Origin: Atherix ibis
Lineage: Eukaryota; Arthropoda; Insecta; Diptera; Athericidae
Direction of reading: 5' to 3'
Length of the DNA: 64,000 nucleotides
Assembly (NCBI GenBank): GCA_958298945.1
Contig: OY282605.1
Coordinates: 30,048,811-30,112,810, forward strand
Positions 33,715-45,480 of this stretch are shown in pieces. The notes under the pieces were generated by a model. That model saw only the letters and a program-made list of their open reading frames with translations, ran no database searches and had not been told where the DNA came from. The position numbers were made by a program, and so were the translations under genes. Position 1 is the stretch's first letter. Each line of letters begins with the position of its first letter.

Positions 33715-34527
33715 ATTATCAAATATTATTTATTTATTCATGAATATCTATTTTGTCCCCTTCAAAGTAATCCCCACCATATATTATCCACACTTGTGCC
33801 AACGTTTTTTCCAATCCTCGAAGCACTTAAAAAAGTCATTTTTTGTAATCTTGTTCAGCTTCTCCTTCGATGCCTTCTTTATCTCGTCAATCGTAGCGTA
33901 GCGTCGTCTTTTCTTTTCATGGGGCTATTCAGTTTCGGGAACAAGAAAAAGTCATAGCGAGGCAGATCTGGGGAATACGGTGGCTGCGGCATTATTAGTG
34001 TATTGTTTTTGGCCAAAAATGGCAAAAGCCAATTTTTGTTCTTCCATAAATCCGGGCGTTTCTTGCGCATAACTTGCAGGTAGTATTCTTAATCGACCGT
34101 TCTACCCTGTGGCAAGAACTCATAATGCACCACGCCCCTGCAATCGAAGAAAACTGTTAGCAAAACTTTCACATTCGACCGAACTTGGCGCTTTTTTCGG
34201 TCGTCGCTCGTGCGATAGCTTCCATTGGGATGGTTGAGTTTTGGTTTCCACGTCATAACCATAAACCCATGATTCGTCACCAGTTATGATCCACTGGAGC
34301 AAATTTGAGTCGTCGCGGACAGAGTCCAACAGCTCCTTAGCAATGTTCATGCGATGCGGTTTTTCGTCGAAATTGAGCAAAAATCGAAGACGAGCCAAAA
34401 CACGTGCAAGCAAAGTAGCTGTCAAAAATTAGCTGAACATTCAAAATGGCCGAACTTGCCGGCATAAGTGAGAGACATGAGTACCAACATAACGCCACAA
34501 AAAATTGAAAATCGAATATACGTAACC
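33715..34527 (-). mobile_element. Mar-B mariner copy, both ends lost
   Basis: The minus strand runs from the 5' leader (near 34527, cut at ATACGTAACC, so the outer TIR is missing) to the 3' tail (near 33715, cut in ATTTATTTATTCATGAATA). The frame 34425-34120 reads LNFDEKPHRMNIAKELLDSV and IITGDESWVYGYDVETK (first Asp). 34070-33879 reads KKRPDLWKNKNWLLPFLAKN then PPYSPDLPRYDFFLFPKL (third Asp). The N-terminal DNA-binding half is deleted (leader joined to LNFDEKPH) and the second Asp motif is removed by the same joint (NWLL-PFLAKN) as in the 10.2-kb copy. Dead. Confidence 0.85.
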
Positions 34528-34564
34528 AATATGGACTTACAGATAACCAATATGGACTTACAGA
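34523..34564. repeat. 21-bp direct tandem duplication
   Basis: TAACCAATATGGACTTACAG plus A occurs twice head to tail (34523-34543 and 34544-34564), at the broken 5' edge of the Mar-B copy. Confidence 0.85.
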
Positions 34565-37500
34565 TAAGATCGGAGATTATACTAAGTCTTCTAATTCCTG
34601 TCAAATCAAGTCATTTTAATTAAAAAGACTGCACAAATTAATTAACAATCCTTTTTTAGTTCGAAATAGTCGTATTCATTAGTATATTAGAACCAAAATT
34701 GTTGTGATATGACTGGTTCTCGTTATAAAAAGTTTCACTCTTACCTTTTCACTGAGAGCTATTTTGAAATTTAATAGCTATAAACACTTATATAGGCAAA
34801 ATGTATTTTGTTTTTTCCCCGCAATTTACTGAGACAGAAGTTCTAAGTACACGGAGAAGACAACCATCGATGGACTTTGCTAAAATTGTGTCAAATGGAG
34901 ATAAAAATTCATACTTTTGTACATTTTTTTACAAAGTATGTGTTAGTAAAATGCATTAAAAAAACTTATATTTTTATGTTGATGTTACTTATCTATTAAA
35001 CTATATATTCAAACTCTTTGCCATTATTCTTTATAACCACATTCTTTCAATATAAAGCTCTGCTATGTGGTACCGATCTACTGCTCTTTGGCACAATCTT
35101 GTTTTTTTACCATGTAGGTCCAATGTTTTGTATCTATTTCTTTGTTTTATGTTTATATGAAGTCATTTAGATATATGTCAAGGGCTACTTGATAGAGTCA
35201 CGTGTATGGAACCATTTTGAGACTGCATTTTAGGTTCTGAAAGCTATGTAAACGAGGATTAGCATAAAGGATGAATGATATTGCCAAAAAGAAAATCATG
35301 CATGAATTTCGAACTAAATAGGGAAGAGATTGGTTTTTTGGTGGTTGCCTAATAAGGAGACATTAAATATCGCTATTAGTCCAGTTAAAGTATCTTCGTA
35401 TAGATTATGGTATTGGTTACCATTTTGTTAGTAGACAACGCAGATTGCAGATAAATTTGAACTGTGATGGCTAGATAGTTTCTCAAGCTAGCTTATCAAC
35501 ACTTTCATTATCCAAAATTGTCACATTCCTGGCTTCCAACGGAACTCAACACACTCATTACTTAGTAGGCTATGTGAAATTGCGCTAAATACGAGTACAT
35601 ATCACTCAGAGCCATAAACAAATTTGAGGGCTTTCAAAAACACATTTTTTCTATAAGACGCAAACGCTTTCAAGCCACGGTTTTCTATTTTTCGCTATCC
35701 TCAAAAAGCTTGTATAAACCGAATTTGCAAGAACCTATATTTTCCTAATTAAGCTCATCATGATTTAATCAAAAACACTATCATTTCCCTAAGCTTAAAA
35801 AGGGGATGAGATTTTCTATTTTAACCTGGGCGATGTGATAAAAGAATGGAGGGAATAATACGTTCTTGTGACTAAGGTTCAGAAGAGCTTTTTAAAGATA
35901 GAAAAAAAAATACAGTTTCAATTAGTATAAATTTTACTAAAAATACCTTGTCTGATATGCTCGATTGGCAGGCCTGATGTAACGTTTTACTACTGCCTTG
36001 ACTCACCCCTTCCCAGCTGTTGGCAAAGTTCTTTTTAAAACAAGCTCGGTTAAAATACGTTTGGTTAATGAAAAATAATTTAATTATATCTAATTAACTA
36101 TAAGATTTAAATTTTCTTTACATTATTTAAAAGAGGTTTTATTTTAAATAATTCGAAAGAAATAAATTTATAACAAATCGAATTTCCTAACAAAAAGCTA
36201 CTCTGAAACTTTTCATTATTCTTCTAAATGGATAAGATTTTTCGTAAATGTTCACTTCTACTAAAAATAGACAAAGACTAAAAGTTAATTTCAAAACTGT
36301 TTTCAAAGTATAAATAATAGCATAAATGGTAAGTGAATAGAATAGTCCTTGTTCACTTTTTTGTTGTTGTATCATCTTGTATTTATAATAAAAATACGAG
36401 TGCGTGAATGTTAAGAAACAAAAAAGAAACAAGAAAACAGGATAAAGAAAAACGTATAAATATTCGCGTATATAACAAGGAAAATATTAGAAAATTGTGG
36501 GAATCTTTTCATAACTTAATACTTTTAAATGACTTTCAAACTGTCGATTTTATTGCTTTAAAGGGGATAAAATCAAATTACGAGAAAACTTTTCGAAAAT
36601 GCAAATTTTATGTTGAGTCTTTTCTTAAAGTTTATTTTTTTCTTAGGTGGTTTTTTTCTTATTATTATTATTTTTTTTAACAACATCTACGGAACTTTTC
36701 TATAGTGTAAATTGAATTGTATGTTTTTTTTTTTTTTTTGCTGCTCACATCCCCATTTCCATTTGATTCAGTTCAAAAATATAGAGAAGGGCACAAAGTT
36801 CGGTTGATTAATAAATTTACTTTGAAAGTTTGTTCGTAACATTTCATAAAATGAGCAAATTATGATGTTACACTTTTCTCCTCATTTTATCCGCTTTTGT
36901 TTTCCTTATTATAATTTTCTATAATCTAATATATACTCTCATATAAGTATGGTGATTTTCATTAGAGGGCAAACTATGTATAATAAAAAAGGATGAGTTA
37001 TATAACGAAGGATTATTAAATGATATAAGCGATATATGGTGATTATGAAGTTTTGCTTGCTTATAAGAAAATAAGGAAACACTCTCTATATTATAAGTAC
37101 GAGCTCATAATGTTCAAATACATACACACATGCATATAACCAAATAGTTATTATATTTATTTAGTTCAATATTTGTTAAGAAGTGAATAGCATATACTCT
37201 CGTATGTAGATGACAAATGTTCAATATAATCAATAAGTTGGTCCGGGTAATTATGTGTTGATGACTTTCTGAATAATTTCTTGTATTTTAGTTTGAAAGC
37301 TTTTCATAATATGAGATTTCCTACGAAATGAACTTTCCGAACATCATTAATCAATATCGAAAATAATTTTGCAAATCTCTTCAAGTTGGTATTTGAATAA
37401 AAATGTATAAAGAAAAAATATTTTCTATTTTTTTAAGAGTATTGTTTTTTAAAATTTTATTTTACTGTTTTTCTTTTTTAAACGTAAAATAGAAGTACGT

Positions 37501-37676
37501 GAGTGCTTTATGTGACTGTTATTGATATTATGCGTATTAGATAGCAGATTTTATGAACATACATTTGGAATTTTTTATACACAAAATCCCCATCAACAAT
37601 CCTCCATGTAGAAAAGATTTTTTGGATGCCATCAAATATAAATTATGACATAAAAATGATATCATATTTTTTAATA
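34565..37676. other. AT-rich non-coding stretch
   Basis: No gene recognised. The frames at 36187-36432 (-), 36408-36680 (+) and 37537-37761 (-) are AT-driven and unfamiliar; the last overlaps the Mar-A end. Confidence 0.4.
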
Positions 37677-38937
37677 CCAGGTGTATAAGCTTAAATCCGC
37701 TGTTTTTTTTTAAAAAAAAACACGTGTTTTTTTCATAGGAAGCAAAAACCAATTTTTTCAACGTACTTGCCCTCGCTAGCTACACATTTTTCCCATCTCT
37801 CGGGCAATTAGGGATACCACGCCAAACAAATTATTTCTCTTTCGAGGCGAACCACTCATCAAGCCATTTTCGGACATCTTCGTAAGAATCGAAGCGCTGC
37901 TCAGCGAGCGCGTGGCCCATCGACGAAAACATGTAGTAGTCGGAAGGGGCCAGGTATGGTGAATAAGCGGGGTGGGGAAGCAGCACCTCCCAATTGAGTG
38001 TCTCCATGTAGTTTCGGACCATTTTTGAAGTGTGCGATGGTGCGTTGTCGTAGAGGAAAATCAGCTTGTCATATTTTTGTTGATAATCCGTCCGTTTTTC
38101 AAGTAAAGCACGGTTTAATTTGATCAGTTGTTGATGGTAGCGGTGGGCACTGACAGTTTCACCAGGTCTCAACATCTCATAGTAGACGATACCCTGCTGA
38201 TACCACCACACGCACAGCATCGTCTGCCGTCCGAAGCGATTTGGTCTTGAGGAAGTTGTTGATGGTTGGCCGAGATCAACCCACGATTTCTTGCATTTAC
38301 GACTTTCGAAATATATTCACTTTTCATCGCCTGTCACAATCTGATGCAGAAAAGACTTCCTTTTTTGTCTGGCGAGCAAGATTTCGCATGCGTTTTGGCG
38401 TCGCCCCATCTGCCTATCGTTCAATTCATTTTCCGATCTTTTCAATCTTCCTCATATCACGCAGACTCATGGAAATGGCTGGTTGAGTAACACCCAATTG
38501 CTCCACGAGTATTGTTTGCGATTGGGTATCGTTTTCATATACAAGAGCCTGAAATTGATGGTCCTCAACCTTCCTAATCCGATTTTCACGCTCCTTGTCC
38601 CACAAGTCAAAATTGCCGTCATTGAACCGACGAAACCATCTCGGCACGTTGTTTCCGATAAAACACTATCACCATAGGCCTCCATAAGTATTCGATGCGA
38701 TTCGGCAACCGATTTCTTCAAATTGAAGCAGAAAAGCAGAGCTTCCCGTATATGCCCTTTTTCTGGTACAAAACTAGACATGATTACCAAAGGAAAAATG
38801 TATGTTGTTGTACGAATTACTGAAAATATGCACTGATTAATGTTGACAGATGTCAAACTCGTAAAAAAAAGTATGGCGTACCCATGGTAGCTTAATACGC
38901 CATCTATGTTCAAGCGGATTTAAGCTCATACCTCTGG
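37677..38937 (-). mobile_element. Mar-A mariner copy 1, full length
   Basis: The 1261-bp element is bounded by CCAGGTGTATAAGCTTAAAT and the inverted ATTTAAGCTCATACCTCTGG (four mismatches over about 25 bases), with TA on both sides (37675-37676 and 38938-38939). The length is normal for a mariner. The transposase pseudogene is on the minus strand. Confidence 0.93.
37831..38781 (-). pseudogene. Mar-A mariner transposase (broken)
   Basis: The start is ATG at 38781 (MSSFVPEKGHIREALLFCFN), matching the usual start of this SETMAR-like mariner family. A frameshift after SETTCRD (about 38650) moves the reading to WFRRFNDGNFDLWDKEREN. The linker and second helix-turn-helix follow (VEQLGVTQPAISM, IEKIGK), and the WVPHE stretch is shortened with another frameshift. 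The first Asp is in VTGDEK, where the next Trp is a TGA stop (38317-38319). The second Asp is in FLYDNAPSHT (about 38050) and the third in APSDYYMF (about 37930), so the DD34D triad itself is preserved. The last readable block is RKWLDEWFASKEK. It is dead through frameshifts and a stop, but among the least decayed elements here. Confidence 0.9.
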
Positions 38938-38972
38938 TAAATTCATCTTTCATAAATTTTTAAAATTTCAAT

Positions 38973-39041
38973 ATTTACTATTTATTCTAACTTATAAAAA
39001 TTTAATTTTTTTACTATTCATTCTAACTTATAAAAATTTTA
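38973..39041. repeat. ~35-bp direct duplication
   Basis: TTTACTATTTATTCTAACTT and TTTACTATTCATTCTAACTT each run on into ATAAAAATTT, a two-copy tandem repeat just outside the Mar-A element. Confidence 0.6.
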
Positions 39042-41211
39042 CTACTATTGTTTTGGGTGCATTTTGTAGATAAGTAAATATAAAAGTTTTCTAAAATAAA
39101 TTTTCTACACAAATTTCATGATATGTGTAAGTGTTGATGAATATTTTTTTAAATATTTAAAATAACGAAAAGTTTGTTCATCATTAAAAATTTCTAAATT
39201 TTTTGATAGCTGCTTTTATTACAATTTCTATAAAATAAATAAACAGTGCAATAGAAAATTTTGCATTTTTAATTAATTACAGTTGTTAAATTCGATGGAG
39301 AAAGATATACAATTTGTGGCAAATATTTCCTCTACATAGTTTGTGCTTTAGTTCTTCCTGCAAGTTTTCACAGCTTCCGGAAACAAAGCGACCCTATAAG
39401 TGGAGTTTTTTTTCTATTATGATTTTGGAGTAGCTCAGCGAATAGAAGATCAATACGAAATTGAGATAGAAGATTATGTAATAGATCATAAATCGGTGTG
39501 AAAGTGTAGAAACGAGAGCCAGTTCTTACGGCAAGCTGTACGTGTATGCCGGGTTCATTAAATTATGTGGCTATATTGGCGGAACTAGTTCTTTATCTCG
39601 GTAAAAATTTTTGGTGTCACTTTTATCTTCCAGCGGTTATCCATTTCGTGACATTACAGGTTTGTCATTTGACAGCTGCCAAATACACATTTATTTAGGG
39701 TAATATTTACTTTGGTTAAGGGTAGAGGAGAGAGCGTTCCTCTTTATTTTTAACTGCTCAGCACTTTAGATCATTTAAAAATCAACTTTAGTTTTATTAA
39801 AATTATTTTATCTTAATTAAACTTTGCCATTAAATAGAAAATTTTAAGCATTATAATAATATAAATTTTTTTTATGAAAATCTAAATTTAAAATATAATT
39901 TATTAAAGTTTAATTGCTAAACTAATATTGAATGTTCATTAAATTATCTCTTGTCTATGCGTCTACACAAAAAATCCTACCTATTTATTTCGAAAATACT
40001 TTCGCAAAAATAGATATACCAAAAAAGTATTATAGATTTTTGTATTTGAACAAATATTTCATTACTTATACATAATAATATTACTTTGAAGTTACTTTAT
40101 GAATATAACTAATATAAATTTATATTTAATTTTCCCGAAAATACTTTAGATAATAAATAATTCAAATTTTCGATATCTGTACAAAATTAAAATATAAACA
40201 AAGCTTAAATATGCACGTTGTTCGATTTATTGCCACTTGGAGTAATAAATATGGTAACATAAAATTACGTATACATAAGAATCAATATAAGGAAAGGACC
40301 TATTCAAGTAGGATATTAATTCTAAGCAAACATTTTAAGGATACAAATAATTTTTTTTTATTATGACTGTAATTGATCTTTTTCGTTTAGACAATATTAT
40401 TCATTTAAAACAGTTAAAAAAAGGGCTGTGTTAGATAAAATTTTCTATAATTTTATAGATTCTTTCCCGACATAACATAAAGAAAGCTTTGATATGTGAA
40501 ATATTTCAAATTGAAATAACAATAAAAAAAAGGTGTTTATGTTTGAAAATTTAAATTAAATTGTTTGAAAAGATTTTCCATTATTTTCAACTTCAAAAAC
40601 TGAGATTTTATTTACCATTTTGGTCGAGAAAATCAATTCTTTTTTTTTAATGAAATTCTCGAGATTCCGTTTATGAAATATTTTATTTTGACAGAAAACT
40701 TTACCGGTTTTGAAGTATTTGCTATTGCAAAATAAAAATAAAGAACCAATCTTACCATCGGTTATCGTATGAATATTTTGCATCGCAGGTTTTATGTGTG
40801 TCATTCATATACGAGTATATACATATTTACGTATGGAGTGTGGAAAAAATTTGTTCAGTAAACTTTCAGTAACACCTGGAATTTGCATATACGCAGATTG
40901 TTATTTTTTCCCTTATTTTGTATACATTTTCAAAGCAATGAACAAAATAATTTAAATGGAAGAATTCAATTTTTTCCAATTCAAATGTAGAGAATTGATT
41001 TGATCAAATAAATGCAATTAGTGGAAATTTTTTCTGCAAACCATTTACTAAGGGTGCATTTATCTCATCAAATATTACGCAAAATTTCCAATATATTTGG
41101 AAAACCTTTTAGAAAATATTTTTTTTCTTTATTACCAAACATAATAAATGATATTTTTTCTATGTAAAAGATATTCTAGAAATATTTTTAAATTGCAATA
41201 TGATGGCAATA
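39042..41211. other. AT-rich non-coding stretch
   Basis: No gene recognised. 39280-39740 is a little less AT-rich but unreadable. Confidence 0.4.
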
Positions 41212-41719
41212 TGATAATTCGATGATAAATGTAAGAAAGCTACCTGATCTTAGTAAACAAATATTTTTAATAGTATTTGACATTCTTTAAAAGACACCGT
41301 AACAAATTTTATAGACATCAGTTTATTAGGTTAGTCGCGGTAGCCATTGAAACCAGGCAAGATTTGTGTTTTTTTATTTATTTGGAAAAATGAATTTCGT
41401 GTATTGATCTTGGAAAATAAAAAAAAGTTATTTGGAGTTCGATCAATTGAATAGGTGGGATACAAGGGCACAGTAATTTTTTTTCCGACATTTAAATGTT
41501 TACAATGTTCGATCTAATGCAAATAATCCTTTTATGGATTATAAATTAAGAACGTTTAATTTAGGTCAACATCGACAAAATATACCATTTTTTTTGTTGA
41601 AACTTGGCTTTCTGCAACTTTTCCTTTTTTTAATGCATTGGTGGAAATAAATTTGCACCCAATTCTGAAGTTATTGTTGAATAAATTACTTTTTTATGCA
41701 ATCTATCACTAACTTATCA
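41212..41719. mobile_element. Mar-D remnant with a nested Mar-C fragment
   Basis: The left end TGATAAATT-like (TGATAATTCGATGATAAATG, after TA) and the right end CTATCACTAACTTATCA define a 508-bp Mar-D copy. Its right TA has mutated. The Mar-D leader (GACACCGTAACAAATTTTAT) is present at 41290. At 41390-41580 lies sequence matching the Mar-C cluster (GGAGTTCGATCAATTGAATA, GTGGGATACAAGGGCACAG, also at 30.99 kb). No transposase is readable. Confidence 0.65.
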
Positions 41720-43029
41720 GACTGCTCTAATATAATATGTTTTTTTTTATATAAAATATTTTATTTGATTTTGATAATACATCAAATCTGCTTATCGCCT
41801 CAATTCAAATTTAAAGTTGAGGCGAGATAATTTCCATGCTAATATAGGTGTAATAGTAAAATTTTAGATTTACTGTTTTTATAAAAACTTTTCTTTTTAA
41901 CTAATTAATTTAAAGACCAAGAACATATGTTTAAGAAAAGTTCAATCATTAATGTGGTTTAAGTCTATATGCCCTCGTACTAAGTGGAACATAAAATGTT
42001 CATCAAAGAAGATTACCCAAAAAATAACAATAATGTTAATTGGTAAAGAGTATTTTTCTATTACAAGAAAGATAAAAGAAAACAATCTATCAACACTTTC
42101 TTTGATTAGAAGATGGTAATTAAGTTGCTGAAGAAATGAAAGAAGAAAAAAACAATAAATGATAATAAAGCCAATCACACATAAATATTGGAACACACTT
42201 GGTGCTAACAAATCAAAGCTGATAAAGCTGCATAAAATGCAGTGGTCTAGTTGTAAATTGTAACTTTTATAGTTTGAAGTATCATTAGATACGAAAATAT
42301 ATTAGATAGAATTGATTCTATTTTCGAATTATTACTACAATTTACAATTCAGAATGACACCGAGAAGACACTGTCAATATTATCAGCATGTAGGGTAATA
42401 AGAAAATGTTTCAATCTGTCAGCAAATGTGATTGTTTTCTATTTTCACACCTTTCGTCTGTTGTATCTATTTTTAAACTTCCAAATCGAACAAATAATTT
42501 ACATTCTTTCGAGCGTGTTTTTATAGAAAAGAATGTAAAATGTCAATTTAAATTCTTCGCTGATAATTTATCAAAGTGAATTTTGAATAGTATCAATGGA
42601 AAAAAAGGAATTTCTCTACTGATACTATTTGATTTTGATCATATTGCCATTTTTTATACGCTAAGTTTGGACAAGGTAATAAATAATTTTTGGAATCGAC
42701 ATGATTTTGTTGAAACAAAGTATTAAATAAGGTATGGTTTTTTTTCTTTGGAATAAATTTAATCCTTATCAAAATTGACTGGACTTAAAAATGTGTACCT
42801 TTTTGTAGATACTAAAGGATAAGAAAAGTTTTTATTTGTCTTTCTAAATAATTTAAAAAAATTATCCAATTTGTGGTTTGAAAATTAAGGTCAGATGAAA
42901 AGCATTTTAAATTTCGATTTTTCCTAATTTGTTTAATTAATTTATTGCTTATACTTTGTCATTATGCATTAAATTTCCTGTTATTGAAATGCTCGAGTTA
43001 ATAAAATAAAAAAATGTAAGGTGAATTTT
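41720..43029. other. AT-rich non-coding stretch
   Basis: No gene recognised. The 89-codon minus frame at 41942-42211 is hydrophobic and AT-driven. Confidence 0.4.
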
Positions 43030-43530
43030 GTTAAATTTTTCGCATATTTCGGGCTGCAATCAATTTTGATTTTTAATTTTTGAAAAGCTATAAAATATAA
43101 ATATTGTTTGCATAAATATGATTTTTGTAGAGATTTATAAAAAATTGGTTCAACGGCATGAAATCAAACGATCTTTTAGGCCAATTGACATTTTCAAATC
43201 TCGACATCAGGTATTCAGAGAAATTTTCCTCTTAATAAAACCAAAATTTGTCATGTTAGATAGTTTATATAGCCATCGTATAGAAACCACATATGGTTCA
43301 GATTCAAATCTTAAAGATTGGGCAAAACAAGAAGTTTATCATAGCGCTTAGAATTAATGGTAATGCTTCCTCCTCCTTCATATACGGATCAATGAAATAC
43401 AGATCAATGACATCGTAAGACCAAAAATTTACACCAGGCAGTCATTATTTGTAAACACAATTGCATTTTCACAGTCATTTATGCATTTTTGGAACTATTT
43501 ATCCATTAATATTGCTTATTGATGTTTGAC
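43030..43530 (-). pseudogene. Tc-E transposase fragment
   Basis: Minus strand: HMWFLYDGYINYL (about 43290, family WFQQDGATCH; an Asp is retained), LLRGKF, SRFENVNWPKRSFDFMPLNQ (about 43145-43210, family SR.GDVNWPPRSCDLTPLDFF; the third Asp is altered to Asn if aligned there). The C-terminal IQPEMCEKV-type block is at 43035-43060. No ends found. Confidence 0.65.
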
Positions 43531-44003
43531 ATAAATTTATGTTAATTTACTACTTTTTTATTTATGCGAAGTATTTGCTTGGCAAATCCGAGGGTTTGAG
43601 TTAAACAATTACAAGTCGTAATAGCCTGTATTAATAGCATAAGTATTTCGGACGGTAGCATTTTCCAAGGGCAAAAAAACAGTGGTTAAATAAACCCCAA
43701 TCATTGAAAACTATTGAAAATATGAAAGAAGTGAGAGCTTCTATTAGGTCAGACTATCAATTAAAATTGAAACTATAAGAAAGTCCTTTAAAAGCTCAGA
43801 AATATGGTTTATCACGTGAGACCATACATTGTGAATTTTTGGAGCCTTCACCATGACAATATCCCCTGATCTCTATCAACAAATTTTTATCGTAAAAGAG
43901 AAGTCTCGTGGTTTTCACGCCTTCCTATATACTTGAATTAGTTCGTGCCATCAATTTTTGTTTGTTTCCATGCATGGAACATTCTCTTAGGTTCCGTCGT
44001 TTT

Positions 44004-44798
44004 CTTCTTTTCTCCTTCATAATCATCTTCTTCTTCATTTTCTTCTTCTTCTTCTACTTCTTCTTCATATTCTTCACCTTCTCGATATTCTTCATATTCT
44101 TAATCTTCTTCACCTTCTTTATTTTCTTCATCTTCTTCATCTCCTTTATCTGCTTCGTCTTTTTTATCTTCTTTATCTGCTTTATCTTCTTCATCTTCTT
44201 CATATTCTTCATATTCTTCACCTTCTTTATTTTCTTCATATTCTTAGTCTTCTTCACCTTCTTTATATTCGTCATCTTCTTCATCTCCTTTATCTGCTTC
44301 GTCTTTTTTATCTTCTTTATGTGCTTTATCTTCTTCATCTTCTTCATATTCTTCATATTCTTCATATTCTTCACCTTCTTTATATTCTTCATATTCTTAA
44401 TCTTCTTCACCTTCTTTATTTTCTTCATCTTCTTCATCTCCTTTATCTGCTTCGTCTTTTTTATCTTCTTTATCTGCTTTATCTTCTTCATCTTCTTCAT
44501 ATTCTTCATATTCTTCACCTTCTTTATCTTCTTCATATTCTTAGTCTTCTTCACCTTCTTTATTTTCTTCATCTTCTTCATCTTCCTTATCTGCTTCATC
44601 TTTTTTATCTTCTTCATCTTTTTTATCTTCTTCATCTTCTTGATATTCTTCATCTTCTTCATCTTCTTCATCTTATTCATCTTCTCCATCTTCTTCATCT
44701 TTTTTGTCTTCTTTTTCTTCTTCATCTTCTTCATCTTTTTTATCTTCTTTATCTTCTTCATCTTTTTCCTCTTCATATTTGTCATCTTCTTCTCCTTA
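44004..44798. repeat. (TTC)n-rich microsatellite with higher-order repeat
   Basis: About 800 bases built of TTC with interspersed ATC, TTT, ATT and ACC triplets, mostly in 9-base units such as TTCTTCATC. A longer unit is repeated: CTCCTTTATCTGCTTCGTCT starts at 44141, 44285 and 44438 (spacing 144 and 153, both multiples of 9). Because no stop codon arises, long frames exist on both strands (43908-44882 plus, 44054-44842 minus); these are not genes. Confidence 0.95.
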
Positions 44799-45338
44799 AC
44801 CATCTTTTGTGCCTCATGCATGAAGCAGGCAAAAAAAAGCAATCTTTCTCTTTACTCAACACACATTTGTGCAACTACCTAGTCACGTCTCTAACCAGCT
44901 CCATCCATTACAGGTAGGTTCAAAGATGGTTATCCTAACTGTTGATAACAAGGCCCTACCTTAATCGCTACTATCATCTGGAGTGATAGAATCCAGAATT
45001 TCGGTATCCTCGTCACCAGTCCTAACACTTTACCTGCGATGTAGAAAAGAACCACAGCCACCCGCGTTGCAGCCGAAGGATTCTTACCTCAGTCGGGCAT
45101 CGCGGACGAACTACCATGGGACTTTCCAATTCCGTGATATCAGTTTATTATAGTTTTTAGTAGCTGGTGAGTACTCTTCAATCAAAGAGATACACTTAAA
45201 GAGATACAGTAAGGAAACTTGTATTTTTCTGGCACTGCTAGACCAGCTCAGGACCGCGGTTTCGCCACGACTTACACGCAACTTCTGGTATCGATTCTTT
45301 GGTACGGTTCTACACCCAGAAATATCCCCTTTACATAA
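44799..45338. other. Unidentified GC-richer part of the insertion in Mar-C
   Basis: About 540 bases between the microsatellite and the right half of the Mar-C copy, with more balanced composition. If read on the minus strand, the (GAA)n microsatellite would be its 3' tail, which would suit a retroposed element. No coding domain, tRNA-like box or target duplication was recognised. Confidence 0.4.
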
Positions 45339-45480
45339 GGTGCTATCAATAATATCCAAAAGAGTGTAACAAAGAAGCTGAAAGCAATTGCAGTTGAAGC
45401 CTTCCAGCAGTGCTATGAATAGTGGAAACAGCACCTCCGTCGATGAATAGCTGCCCAAAAGAACTACTTTGAACGGGATT

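Larger units (their letters stand above)
43690..45480 (+). mobile_element. Mar-C mariner copy, split by a 1.3-kb insertion
   Basis: The plus strand before the gap reads KVL.KLRNMVYHVRPYIVNF, WSLHHDNIP (second Asp region) and, at 43905-44003, an end-of-domain block ELVRAINFCLFPCMEHSLRF followed by RRF. After the gap, at 45339, it resumes exactly where the family should continue: GAINNIQKSVTKKLKAIAVE, AFQQCYE, stop, WKQHLRR, IAAQKNYFER. Nothing of Mar-C appears to be lost between RRF and GAINN, so 44004-45338 is a clean insertion. The copy is dead through stops and frameshifts. Confidence 0.75.

Noticed and set aside
43908..44882. A 324-codon plus frame and a 262-codon minus frame, the longest in the window
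   Set aside because: Both are products of the TTC/GAA triplet repeat. The plus frame enters from Mar-C sequence and the proteins are Phe/Ile or Lys/Met repeats with no domain.
44799..45338. tRNA-derived SINE
   Set aside because: I looked for A-box and B-box words on both strands and found only a weak GGTTCAAAG match without a partner.
45111..45458. 115-codon minus frame as a gene
   Set aside because: Its first part is antisense to the Mar-C C-terminal region and the rest lies in the unidentified insertion; no domain found.
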